Of a stretch of 64,000 nucleotides of DNA, positions 13,291 to 25,880 are shown in pieces. The notes below the pieces were generated by a model. The model was not told the DNA's origin, ran no database searches, and worked only from the letters and a program-made list of their open reading frames with translations. The position numbers were made by a program, and so were the translations under genes. Each line of letters begins with the position of its first letter. Positions within the stretch are counted from its first letter, which is position 1. This stretch comes from Oreocharis arfaki. Its lineage: Eukaryota > Chordata > Aves > Passeriformes > Paramythiidae. The stretch lies in assembly GCA_013398015.1 (NCBI GenBank), contig VZRR01002173.1, positions 125,961 through 189,960 on the forward strand, in the 5' to 3' direction.

Positions 13291-16200
13291 GATGAAAGAG
13301 GGAAATAAATGTAGCTGGAGTCCAGGCTTCAGGCTTGCAAAAGTGGCCGCTTGGATATTTAAAGGGATAAAAGATAAGAGTTCAGGTTAAACATGTGTTT
13401 TTTGAAGTTGCTTTTAGCCTGAATATATTTTCCCAAAGGCAGAGGATCCCTGTGGCTCCCACTGACCCCTGATTCGAGCAGTGCCCTGGCCTGTGCACAG
13501 GCATGCCAATGCAGAGCAGTGCCTGCACTGCCCCACTGCTGGGAGGCTTCCCAGGGCAGCTGCTGCGGGGAGGCAGGCCCTGGGGCACAGAGGGGATGAG
13601 CACATGGCAATTTACCTGGCAAAGATTCCTACTGGGGAGGGGGTGGTTCTTCCCCATCACTCAGGTGTGGTTTTGGCCTCCTGCACAGGAGCCAGGGGCA
13701 CTCTGTGGGCTGGTAGAAGTGTGTCCCTGCTGTGTGGTGCAGTGGGGAGGGTTGGTGCTGTCTCCAGAAGCAGCCAGCAGTAGATAACAGATCCTCTTAC
13801 CCCCGGCAGAAGGGATGCTGAGCTCCCTGTGGCAGAGCCCTGGCTGAAGAAGCTGCTCTGGCCCAGGACTGAAAGCGTTCCTGTGTCGTGGCAGTGCTCT
13901 GTGAAGTGCACTGGCTTCACCACAACTGGCTTCATACCCGTGCATGAGACTGAAATAATATTTAAACTTTCCCAGGTACCCAAACCTCCTCACATTTTCA
14001 TTGCAGTGCCTCCAATGTAATTGCAGCACAGCACTCAGGCTGTTTTGCAAAGTGCTCTAGGGATTAAAAAACGTTCCTGGGGCTTATCTCTAGCGACAAA
14101 TCTGAAGTCTTGTCTAACTCTTTTCTCTGGAGGCTTGGAGAGGCAAGAGCTCTAGATTATCAGGGATAGGAGTGGGAGAGTGAATCAGCTTAAGATGGGT
14201 GAGCTGGTTCTTATGAAGCAAGAGATCCAGCAACTCTGCAAATTTACATCCACTGCAGACACCTTTTCTGACTCTGAAATGTCTGTTTGATTGCTTTTCA
14301 CCGTTTCCCAGGTCTGGAACAAAATCCTGGGGCTGGGGAGAGGACATGAAGCGTCAGGGGAGGATTTGTACCTTGGAGAAGCTATCTGGGGCCCCTGGGC
14401 TGAGGTTACTGAGGGGGGGCTGCAGGGCTCCCTGCAGCAGACCCCATGGCACAGGGATGCTGGAGGGGTGCTCAAGCCTCCATTCAGCCCCACCACTACG
14501 AATAAATTATGCTGGCAGTGCAGTACGCTTGGCAGTGGCAAGAGCCTGCCCTTGCTGGAAATTTGGCAAAGCAGCACCAGCAGGAAGGGCCACTTAGCTT
14601 CCCTGTGCTGGGAATTGATTTTCATGGGATTTTCAGACCGTGAGGGCATGTCCCGAAGGTATGATGCTCAATGTGGGTGGTGTTAGCCCCATAAACTGCA
14701 GTTTTGAATGACCATAACAGGGCTTTTTTTCCAGAGGTGAGTTTGATTCCTGGACCTTCATAATCTTAGGGCAGTATCCACTGGCCTTTTGTTTTTAAAT
14801 CAACAGCATTTTATCCAGTCTTGGGAGATGAGCATCTCTCTTAAGCTGATGGCTGAACGCATTTTCCTCGCCTCCTGGTTATTTACTGCAGGACAGGGGT
14901 AACTCCCAGCTCCGACAACTGCAGCTCCAGGAGTTAATCATTGAACAGGCAGGATGGAGATGCTCGGGGTGCACATGTAAAGACCAAGAGGGCCAAAGGC
15001 CCTGTGTGGGCAGGAGAGCAGGAAGGAGGTGTTATTTGGGGAGAGGGGGAAGAGAGAGCGCGGGTGTCTGGACAATGGCAGGACTGTTGCGTCAGTGCTG
15101 GCCTTGCAGTTTGACTGCCCAGTCAAAACAGATGAGCCATGAAGCTTTGTGCTCAGTCAGGAGAGGATGCTAGGAGGGGATATCACAGCAGGGATCATCG
15201 AGGCTCAGTCTAGCAGAGACTTTTCTGAGGCGTGTGTCACGGTACACGGTGTGCAGGGGCATTACCTGCCTGGGTTAGGTTGTGCCAGCTCAGCTTGACA
15301 CAGCAAAAATTGTAGGGGAAAGGCACTCCCAAGAATGAAGCCCACTTGCCCCTGAGAGCATCACTCGCTGCAGAGAACAAGGATGGGATGCATTTCTTGA
15401 AGGGATCATTCCTGGAATCACTTATTACCCTGGTACTCAAAGAACTACAGCTGGAAAGAGCAGGGGTTGGACCCTGATCCCTCTGCTCAGACCCCCAGGG
15501 CCTGTTCCCTTTCCTTGCCACGGCTGGAAAACCTCCTGCACTGGTGCTGCTCGCTATGGGATCCTTGTGCAGGGGAAGCTGGTGGGCGCAGGGAGGTGCA
15601 ACACTGCTTGGTGTGGGTGTGACCGGAGCAAGAAGCCCAGGGTTTGTTCAGGCAACTCACCCTGAGACTTGACATCCCAGAGACAGGGATGGGGGAGAGA
15701 TGCTCTGAGGAAGGCGCTGCAGGAGGCTGCAGGCTGGTGGAGCAGACACGTGCTGTTAACTTCTGCAGAGAGCTGCCCAAAGCTGCAGCCGAGGGAATTC
15801 CCAGCGCAGCCATCAGCAAACCACAGCTTTGCACAGGCTGATCCCTGAGCACCCTGCTGCCAGGGGAAGGGAAGGAGCTTCAGGCAAAGCAAAGCAGCTG
15901 AGAGAGGCTGCTGGCAATGCCAGAGCCTCCAGAGCTCTTGGTGTGACTTGGGCACCCCAAGGGTGGCGGTCTGGGCAAGGCAGTGTTTTCAGTGCTGGGT
16001 TTTGGGGCACAGATCTCCAAATGGCTTCAGAGAAACCTCAGTGCAGAGCAAAGATGCTCCAGGCTCCCCTTGCAGAACCACAGCAGGAGGATATCTGCCT
16101 TCTCCAGCATGGGAAGCAAGTGCAGGGGCACTTGGAACACAGATCTTGTTCTCAGAGGGTGAACTAGAAGTGCTTTTAAGCTTCGAGCTTCTTTTCCTTG

Positions 16201-16539
16201 GGCCCTTGTGGGGTTGAAACTCTTAGGACAGCCAGAAAATACCTTAAAGATTGGGAGAGTCAGGAACATGTGAAGAGAAGGATTGTTTTTTTTAAACTAG
16301 TCGCTTCTGCAGTCCTGTGATGGGCAACTGCACAGCCTGGCTGCGTTGTAGACCAAGTTTTTGTTGGCTTTCATAGGTATTTGTTATGCCCTAGCTTTTC
16401 AGAGGTGCTAATTTGCTTTGTCACCAGGCCCTTTGATGAAAGCAGCTTGTTACCTGCCAAAACTGTCCTCCAGGAGGAGAAATGAGTCGTGGTTAGGGCA
16501 TGGGCTCTTCTGTGTGCAGCTCTACGTGCTCGGGTGCTA

Positions 16540-17030
16540 GCACTAGAAAATTCAATAGTGTTCTAGTGAATAAAAGGGAAAATACAATAAGCCATTAAAT
16601 AACTTGCTAATGTTTCAAAAGAGAAGGAAAGCCCATTGTTGACAAGGTTCCTCCATCATCTTTACACATAAGGTGAATTCACAACCAAACTCCAAAAAAC
16701 GGAAGGATTTATCAATGTGTGGGACAATTTCTAAAAGCAGTTCGAATTTCCTGGAATTTTTGCATGTAAAAATTGCTTTTACTGTGTAGACAAAAGGCAG
16801 GGGTTGTTCAGACTATGAATTGCTGAAGCAAAAATTGCAGCCATAAATTGAGAAGCTGCTTTCGGTACCTTTGCCCAGAGACTAAATGCTTCAGAGCAAA
16901 ATCAAAATAAGTGATTTAAAGAATAATCAATAACATTAAAACGAACTGGCAAAGAAAAGACCTTGCATCTATAATGTATTTTCTAGATATTTTTAAATAA
17001 TACATCACAAGCAAACTCCTGAGCAATGAA
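16540..17030. promoter_or_regulatory. Candidate conserved noncoding element
   Basis: About 490 bp of AT-rich DNA in a GC-richer neighbourhood, with CATTAAATAACTTGCTAATG, AGAATAATCAATAACATTAAAA and TTTTTAAATAATACATCAC. It is unique rather than simple-sequence. Candidate status rests on composition and length. Confidence 0.3.
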
Positions 17031-20000
17031 TTCAGCACCTGTTTGCAAAAGGTGGCAAACCCAGGTGCTCTCCATCCTCTGTTCCCCTCCTGGGGAGGTG
17101 ATTAGCACCCCTGTGGAATGAGTCTCCTTCCTCACAGAAAATGGTTGTTAGGCAGACCCTAAAGGTGTTTTGATGCCAAATGCACATCTTTCAAACGAGA
17201 CTGAGCCTTGGGGTCACGCTGCAACACACCCTAACCAGGCAGACAAGATGTTCTTGTCTCACCTTGAAGGGCTCTGCCTGTGGGGTGTTTGGGGCCTCCT
17301 CATCAGCCCTGCTCTGGAGGGGCTCAGCTGGATACTGGGAGGCAACAAGGTCCTGCCTGAGAAATGAAGGGGGCTGGAACAGTGCTCCTGGGCAGGGATG
17401 GCTGGGGTGGTGGGGGTCAGAGCCTGGCCTGGTGCTGGAGGAGCAGGATGGGGGTTGTGGCTGCAGCAGCTCAGCCCTGTGCTTGTCCCAGTGCTCGGAG
17501 CTGGGGCTTTGACACCACCAAAGGGTGAGCTGAGACCTTCACCTCCCTGAGCACACAGACTCTGCTACATCCTCTGCCCCCTGTTTGAGTGGAATAGGAG
17601 TTTTTAAAAATTACCCTTTCATGTTGTCTCCCTAAAAGTCAGAGTAGTGGTATCCAGACAGGCAAAGCCCCTGTTAGTCAGGGACAGCCTGGCAGCGAGG
17701 GGAGAGGGAAAGGTATTTGTCTGGTTATTCACTTTTATCTAGTTACACTTTACCTCTCAAAGAAAAGCCGTTGAACACAAAAATGCAGCAGTGACTCACA
17801 ATTTTGTGCCTTTGTTTTAAAACGAAGGCAATTTTTTCTAGCCTAGGGATGTAAACTGATCTTTTACCTTTGCTTGGGCTGTTTGTTAAAGGGAAGATAA
17901 AACATGCTGTCCATTGATCTGTCCTCGCCCTGAATTGCAGAGTTGGTGAGGAGGGCAGGATTAACTCTTGGGGAGCAGAGTTTCCAATCCCAGAGAGTGG
18001 AATGGGTTTTTTTTCCAGGCACCACACTGCTCCTGCAAAGCAATTCCTGTGCTAGACCTGGCAGCTCTGGCACCCTCATAACCTGCAGTGGGTGACCTGA
18101 AGGCTCCAGCCACGTCCCCAGCCGCTGTGTGTTGGGGGGATGACGTGTGGGGTGTTACAAGGACTGAGCTGGGGCTCAGTCCCAGCTCAGCTCCGTAACC
18201 ACAGTGGCCACTTAGGAAGCTTCCAAATGCAATTAGACAAATGCATGGGAGAAATAGCCAGCTATGTCCATTAAACAAAATGATCCTTTCTGGCTCAGAG
18301 AGGAATCCCTGAGCTGCAGAGCTGGAGTCTGGAAGGATTGCTAACTTTATATTCTGTAAGCAACTTCTGCTTGCCATGGCTGTGGAAGGAGCACTGGCGA
18401 GATGTAATGGGTTTGAATTGTGTTTGTGGCTGTTTTGGGGTGACTTTAGGGTGTGTATTTTATATTGTTCAGGCAATACCAACCCACACCAACCCAACTC
18501 CAAAAAAAAAAGAACAAAACTACACCCACAAAAAAACTCTAAAAATCTTCCAAGTTTTCTCTCCACAGCAAAAGATTTTATAGTATAACATTATTTTTCT
18601 TTTCCTGTGTTTGTTAAATAGTTTTTTCATCTCTTTCCTTTAAAAAAGATTTCTTTCCCAAACCTAGTGAGAAAAAAGTAGCTCTAATTCACCTTCTATC
18701 AAAAAATATTTTCCTCCAAATTTGCTTCAAACCAACACAGTGTCCTCTCACAGCAGACTCTGAAGCACCGATGTTTGTAACCAATAATCAAAAGTTACAA
18801 GTAAATTGTCATAAACCAGCTTTGCTCTGGCAGACTCAAAGATGTATTTCTATTCTGATTTTGAGTGAGCTGCATTAACAGAGTGCAGTTTGGGTTTGGT
18901 AGATGCTTGTGTGGTTGAAATCTGGTTGACAAGTTTGCTCAGAGTGAACTGCCAGGGCGCTCTGCAGTTCAGCCTCTCTTTCCAGCACACCTGGAGAGGA
19001 GCCAGCAAAACTGAGATGCTGGCAGAGGTGGGATCAAAGCCAGGCTGTTTTAAAGAAAAGAAAAGTTGCAAATAAGGAGGAGAAGATACACACCAACTTC
19101 CTTCCTTTTACCAGAGGAAAGCACATGACTGTCCTGATGGGCTGTCGGGTCCAGCCACTGCTGTTCTGTTGAGAAATTACCATATCTGCCCTTAAGACCA
19201 GACATATTTGAAACAACCACCAAATGATGCATGATAGCATCAGTGTCTTATGTGAATAATGATTGATCACTCTTTCAACCGTTCCTGCCTTGATATGAAA
19301 TGTCCTGGATATACAGGCAGCAGAAAAAGCCCAAGACCCATTTCAGTTTCTGCACTTGAGGGTACCTTGGATACCATAGTAACACCACCTTTTTATGCTT
19401 AGAAACTGTGCAGTTATGTCACTGTACCCCTAAATTTTAAAACTTTGGTTTGCTGTTCATTTTAGCAGCTTTTTGCTACTTTCTTTCAGTTTTCAGTTTC
19501 TTGCTCTTTAGCAGTAGAATCTGGCTCCAACTGGATTCCACAGGAATGACAAATTCAGGTGATGGGTAAAGCGTGACTCCCTTGCTTCACACACGTTTCT
19601 GCAGAAGGACAACATCACCAAGAGCTTCACATAGAACTGTCCCTGCAACACCTAAGGATGCTTTCTGAAGTGGGTTGGCTGCAGCTTTCTCATACAAGAG
19701 TAAAGGATACACTTCAGCTGGATGTGACCCTGAATAAAATAAGAAGGTGTCTTAATGCTCCTGAAGGAGACCATGGGCTGTGTTGGTGCTACATGGGTTA
19801 CTCCAGAAACTCCCTGGATACAGACAGGAAAGATGGGAAAAGAGCAACAATTTGGAGAATGGGGTTGGATCCTCTTCTCCAGGAACATAGTCACAGCTGT
19901 GGTCTGCAAAGCCAAAGCACTGCAGGCACTTCTGCATGCACTCTCCTAGAGTTGGCTGGTGGCTGCAGAGGGAGCAGAGCAGAGCTGGCTGGTGAGTGCA

Positions 20001-22969
20001 TCACTCTGAGCAGGCTCTGTGCCCAGACACCACGTGCCAATCTGACAGATCCTGCATGGAGAATAGACCTAATCTCTCTCCTCAGGGTACTCATGGAACA
20101 GAAGCTGAAGTGCTCCTCAGTGTGGTCACTCCAGCCTGTGCATTGCATGGTCTCGTGATTTATGCTGGAGACCTGGCGTTCAGCTCTGCAGAAAATTTGT
20201 GGGTAGAGACACACTGGACACTCTGGGAACTGATTAGATTCCACCAGTGTCAAGTTTTATATCACACCAGAACCTCACTTGGCTTATAGGAAAGGAATGA
20301 CAATTGGTGGCTGTAGGTTCAGGACTTGCTAACGAGACAAGTGCTGTCCCCTGTGCTGGGACCATCCTGAAAGCTGCTTCTTATGTGGTCACCTTGGTTT
20401 TCTAATATTTCATAGAGAAACATGCTTAAGAGGTAGCAGCAGCTGGTGAGGGAGCAGATGGTGCCACCTGCATCATCAGATGTTTTATCACATTCTCTGT
20501 TTTATCCCACAAAGAGTGGCTGGAAAGCAGAGGAGAGCGTGGGAGCTGGTGTAGGTTGTGAAGGTGTGAAAAATCACAGGTGGCAGCACTGCCTCCCTGC
20601 CAGGCTGCTGTTCCCCTGTGCTGGGGTAGGAAAGTGCTTGTGCTTATGAGAGGGTCTGTGCCCACCTGTGCTCGAGTCTGCAAGGCTGTGTCTGGGAAGC
20701 ACAAGGCTTTGGAGCAAGCTGGCTGCCCCTGCTGCCAGCCAGGGAGCAGGATCCAAAGTAAAGCTCCAGGCAGGTTTGGGTCACAGGCAAACTCACAGAT
20801 TCACCTCTGCCATGACCAGCCTGGATGCCACTTCCTAATCAGATCCCAAAGAAGGCTGAGCCCTGGGATTAAATTTGCTAAAGCGTCCAACCTACGAGCA
20901 GCACGAGGGCTAAGTCTTGCATCTGAAGGAGGCAGAAGATTTATTCTCTTGGTATGTGCACTGCACAAACCCAAAGAGCAAACCAGTCTGACAGAGAGGT
21001 TTTAATGTCCTTGCTGTAAAAGACCTGCACCAGAGCCCAGCAGCAGCTGTGAGTGGAATAAATACTGAAGTATAATAACCCCTACCTGATGTACTCAAGA
21101 GAGCACAGCTGGTGGGGGGGCAGTAGTTTGCAGGGAACACAGGAAGAGGAGCCAATAACGATGTTCCATCCAGCAGAAATGACTGGGCAGTGAGTGCAGG
21201 AGCAGGGTGGGCTGCTGGAGACAGGCTGCCCACGGCCCTTTCCTCCCCTCAGCTTTGCTTCAGCTCCTGTTCTTAATTTTGCCCCTCTTCCTTGGCAGTT
21301 CTGCCTGTCCATTTCCCCGCTGTCCCAGCAGTCTCTGAGGGGGGATGACATTCAGATGTAAACAGGGCTGGTGCTGTGGCAGACCGGTAGCTACACGACA
21401 CTTGTTTATGTATCAGTCAGCAAAGCCATTCACCACCCCGGGTTAATATTTCAACAGGGTGGATGGATGGGAGGGTGGGATGGCAGGAGAGTGGGTGAGG
21501 AGGCTGGAAGTCGCCAAGCCCAGGAGGAAGTGGAACGTGTGTGGCTACAAAAGGGGAGGAAGCCCATTGTGTGGGAAACAAGATGGAAGATGCTGCCCAG
21601 CGACGCCGGGTAACTGGTGATTAATTAGAGGCACGCTTTGAATTCTGAGCCTGGTTTAGCATTAACAGCATTTCCGTGTCATGCAGGGAGTTGTCTTGCT
21701 TGGTGGTTTCATTGTCTGTGTCCATGTGGGGCAGGGAGTGGTTTTCTCCTAAAAAAAACTTCAGGAATTGAGAGAATATGTGCAAATATTGGCTTCTGTT
21801 CGAGGCAAAAATAATAAAGAAAGGAAAAATCCCCAAAAGCGGAGCAAGTTCCTGAATTTCACAGATGAGAAAGAGACGAATAGGAAAAAAGCTTGGCTTT
21901 GTTTGAGGTACGGAGGAGACTCATGGTTTTGAATGCTGTGGTAGTTGTACTGCCTTAGTCTGGACTTTCTGAGCCCAGCCCAGCCCTGGCAGTGTCTGTG
22001 AGGTGAGGGTTGTATTCCAGGCATGTCTGCAGGTCTGTGGCTCTGTATTAGTGTTTATAGGAAGTCAATGAGATGGAACTCAATAGAGAAAAGGAAGACT
22101 TAAGAGTCACTGGAAGACAAATGTGAAGGCCTGGCACTCAATAACTTTACTGAATCATATCGTTTGTTGCTGTATGTTTCGGGGCAGCAGCAGTACAAGG
22201 AAGGAGAGCAGGGCTGTGTGTTTCAATAGGCTGTTCACCTTCCCCTTCGGAGAGAGGTTTATTTCTCTTGATAAAGAGATATCCATCCTCTGCTTGATAT
22301 GAAGTCAAGCAGCACCATGAATCAGGAGGAAGGTGCCAATGGAGATGAAGACTGGGCTGCTGGAGGCAGAGGAGGGAAAAGGGGACATCACAAATCAGCT
22401 GTGTGAGCTGTGAGAGCACAAGTGGCTGTGAGCAACTCCAGCTGGGGTGCTGGAGCAGAGTCGAAAGGGTTGGTCCAGGCTGGCTCAACTTGCAGCTGTG
22501 GTCTAAGGGAAAATGTGTTTTGTTTGAATGGTCTGAGCATCCTCATGAGTGCTTCCTTGGCAGGTACAGGCCAGGCAGGGCTTGGGCTGATTCTGTGCAG
22601 GGAAGGCACAGTGCAGGCTGAGCTTCCAACTGAGGCTGTGAAACCTTTCCCACCCCTTCTGTCTTGTGAAAAGGGTGATAAGATGGACATGCCTGTGGTG
22701 ACAATTACGGGATTCAGTAGCCAAAGACTTTGTCAAACCAGATGGGGCCTGTTCAGCTGCAAAGTTGAGCAAAATTCAGGTAACTTCGTATTTTTTAAGT
22801 AGGAAAGCACTTTTCAAGTGGTTTCAGTTGCCAAAATAAGCTCGAATTTATAAGTATAAGTGTCACAAAAGTGCAAAGCAAAAAGCTTAGGGGTAACTAT
22901 CCAGCCTGGGATGGATGCCTGGAAGTGGCAGGAGTGCTTGAGCACAGGCGCCTTTCTGAATTTTCAAAG

Positions 22970-23140
22970 AATTTCACTGGAACTTGTCACCAACTAAATG
23001 TATGAAAATATGGAAAATGGCAACACTAGAAATCTGCTTCGTTAATTGATAAATATAATTAAGGGTACCACATTAGTATGAACTTATATGGCTAATTAGC
23101 TGAAGCAATTTATACTGATGCATCATTTTGTTACAACCCT
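22970..23140. promoter_or_regulatory. Candidate conserved noncoding element
   Basis: A dense run of homeodomain-type words: GTTAATTGATAAATATAATTAAG, then ATGGCTAATTAGCTG (a TAATTA palindromic core) and ATGCATCATTTTG. It is compact and has no repeat signature. Confidence 0.33.
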
Positions 23141-24039
23141 GGTAGCTCTGCTCCCCGGGCAGCGCATTTTTGGGTACTAACCCTGCGTGGATTAAGCAAA
23201 CATTTTTGAACAGCTAAGTACCAAGTCTCTTGGAACGGCCAGACAGGTCAGCAGAGGTGATTTGGGGACATTTGGATGTCACAGCTGTGTGGGCAGCACA
23301 ACGTGGCTCCCACCTGAGGATCTGGGCTGAGGGGGGAGGGTGGATGGCCGGTCTTCCCCAAATCCAGCAGCTTAAGCCAGGAGGATGTGCGAGTGCTCTG
23401 ACCTCTTGCAGATGCTTTGAAGAGCAAGAGCTCTGTGCTCGGGAAAGCCCAGATTGCAGCGAGTGCTTGCCCAACAACTTCCTCCCACGGAGGCTGTGGC
23501 AGTGGTGCTTTGCCCCTGAACTCCCAGACCAAGCAAATCTCGGCTGGTTTCCCTCCTGCCAGAGGAAACTCGAGCTGCATTGCTTCCAGCTGCAGCCTGG
23601 CTCTCTCCGTGGCATTTAGGTGTTCCCCGCCTGCCTCACAGGCCCTTGTGGGGTGTAGCCACCAGGGGATCAGTCCCTCAGGGAGTGGGGTCTTGCTGAA
23701 TCCTGTGTTTCATGCAGACCCTGGCCACAGCCACGGTGCAGGTTTGAGAACGGTCACCTCCACACCGATGTGGCCGAACTCCCAGGGCAGGAGACTCATC
23801 CCATGTCCCCACAGAGGCTGTAGCACCAGCCCAAAGCCCCTGCTACAAACCCTAGACCTGCATCCCAATGGTCCAAAGGGACCCTCTCCCTGCACACCCC
23901 CGCTGGTAGGTGCTGAGCTGGCACTAATTACAATTTTGCTAATTGCTCCAAGCTCCGTTGCCTGTCTGCTTTCCCTTTTGCTGAAGCGGGGGCTCTGCTT
24001 GGAAGCTCGGTGAAATCTGCAGGGAGACACCTGCCAATC

Positions 24040-24330
24040 TTCACACACAACATCTTTATTTTAATTTATTGGCAGCATTTAGAGAAATTGGCTTCTATGC
24101 AGCATCAGTTGAACTTCATTAAAATAATAAGAGAGCTAAGTTAGTAAAAACAAACCTGGCCAGTTGGCAACCTCAGGCTTTTGTCAGGACTGATCTATGC
24201 TGGAAGATATAGATTTAGTCCATCTACAGTAATAAAGTCCCATGATCCCATGGTTAAAATGTCTTTTTCCCTGCTAGCTGATGCAATTCATTAATTATAT
24301 GACATTTCCACAATGATTTCTCCAGAAGAC
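24040..24330. promoter_or_regulatory. Candidate conserved noncoding element
   Basis: AT-rich, with CATTAAAATAATAAG, a TTCATTAATTATATGAC palindromic TAAT pair, and a GATCCCATGG-like stretch between them. It lies about 250 bp left of the poly-T run. Regulatory role inferred from composition. Confidence 0.32.
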
Positions 24331-24573
24331 AACCCTGGATGCCAAGGTTTACATTACATTTTCAATTACAAAGATATCCATATGGTGACTCTGCAGTATG
24401 TACAACTGCTTAACATGCATCCAAAGCCCTGCTGCAGTGCTAGAAGGGCTTGTGATCTGCTGGAAAATCCGTTTTTGGGATATGGGGCTCTTGCTGGGGT
24501 CCCGCACTGATTGTAGGATGGGGGTGGCATTTAGGTGTTCCCCACAGGAAAATTCCTGGAAATGGAAACACAA

Positions 24574-24595
24574 TTTTTTTTTTTTTTTTTTTTTT
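24574..24595. repeat. Poly-T homopolymer, 22 bases
   Basis: A perfect T run. On the minus strand it would be a poly-A tail, but the adjoining sequence shows no processed-gene or SINE signature that I recognise, so I treat it as a simple homopolymer. Confidence 0.9.
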
Positions 24596-25439
24596 AGGCC
24601 ACCAGACTTTTTTAGTAACCTCTTGAGCTGTGAGGATGGGCTAAAATCAGCATTACAGACCATCAATGGCCTGAAATCCAGCAGTGACACGGGCAAGATT
24701 TTAGACTGAGCCAAAAGGGCTCAGCCCAGGCATGGATTTCCCAGGCAGGCTCCAAGCAGCTGGTGAGGGGTCAGAGCCCATCTCCTACTCCCTGGTGAGA
24801 TATGTGTGCTGCCCCTGTGACATCTTTTGCCCCACACAGCAGGATCAGGCACACAGACACCCGAATGAGGGGAAAAGCTGCAGGGTGAGGTGCTGCCATG
24901 GACACACAGGAAGGGGATCTGGTGTTGCATTGGGATTTTTTCATATCAGGGCTGGTCCTGTCCACATAGGACCAGCTGGTACTGTAGAAGCTGCTTAACC
25001 AACCTCAAATCCAACCGAGTTTGAAAGGCACAAGTTGTGATTCAAGTACTATGTGGTCTGAGGGAATTTAGTGATTTTCTCCAAGAGACAGAACCGTTGG
25101 AGAAAACCTCACTCACAGTTCTCAGGTGGTTTTCAGAGGTTTGATGTTCAGCCAGCACCACATGAACCATCTTTGGTTGTCCCCAGCAGCTCCTGCCTGC
25201 CCCAAACATTGTGACAACACAGCTGGGCCCAGAAAGGAAAGCACAGGTTTTCCTTCGGCAGCACTGGTGTGTGGACTGTCAAACAGCAGAATTTCAGCTT
25301 TATTTTTAACAGCTCTGGACAGGGGATGATGTGTCCATGGCTTGTGCTTGGCTTCTCGTGCTCTGAGGATGCTCCCTGCAGCACTGGAGTCAGGAGTCAA
25401 TGCTGTTTGCACAGCTCACTCCGATTATCTCTGCGCGCC

Positions 25440-25880
25440 CGTAACCTCGGAGCAGTAAACCAGTGGCATATATATAGTTGAACAATTATATGTATTGTGA
25501 CTAAATTTCCCCCAAAGATCTCATTCAGGATGTTAGAGTGAAAGGATCATAAAATGAATTAATAGCTGATTCACTGTATAATTTCCTAGTTCAATATACT
25601 TTAGTGTACCAGCTAAATGAGCCATACACAGCATTCAGCTCAGCCAGTTAACAGCTTTATCATTGAGATCTCAGGCTTAGAAATAAAAGCAATTCTTCTG
25701 AAGTAATTGCGTCTAATTAAAAGAAACATTTAAAAAGTGTAACCAAAAGGAATTCATTTCAAATGGAAAATTAATGCTGAAAAATAGCCCTGAGCTCTCT
25801 TGTCTTTGCTAATAGCTAAGCATTCTTGGAATAATTAAACTGTTTTGAGATGTTGATACCTTTCCCTGTTTGAAATTACA
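25440..25880. promoter_or_regulatory. Strong candidate conserved noncoding element
   Basis: About 440 bp that is uniformly AT-rich and rich in paired homeodomain cores: ATGAATTAATAGCTGATTCA, GCGTCTAATTAAAAG, GAAAATTAATGCTG, GAATAATTAAACTG and GCTAATAGCTAAG. CpG is almost absent and there is no repeat match. Among the intergenic blocks this has one of the most enhancer-like textures. Confidence 0.38.

Larger units (their letters stand above)
13291..25439. other. Intergenic DNA with no gene seen
   Basis: No gene supported. The longest open frame here (17961-18566, minus strand, 201 codons) is low in information and has no recognisable domain. Contents are AT-rich candidate elements near 16.8, 23.0 and 24.2 kb, an A-rich low-complexity stretch at 18500-18550, a poly-T run at 24574-24595, and otherwise unremarkable unique DNA. 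Confidence 0.6.

Noticed and set aside
17961..18566. 201-codon minus-strand frame
   Set aside because: No domain, no homology that I recognise, and no exon signals. This length is reachable by chance in 64 kb of GC-moderate DNA.
24541..24710. Processed pseudogene suggested by the poly-T run (minus strand)
   Set aside because: No protein similarity and no poly-A signal arrangement or target duplication could be recognised beside the run.
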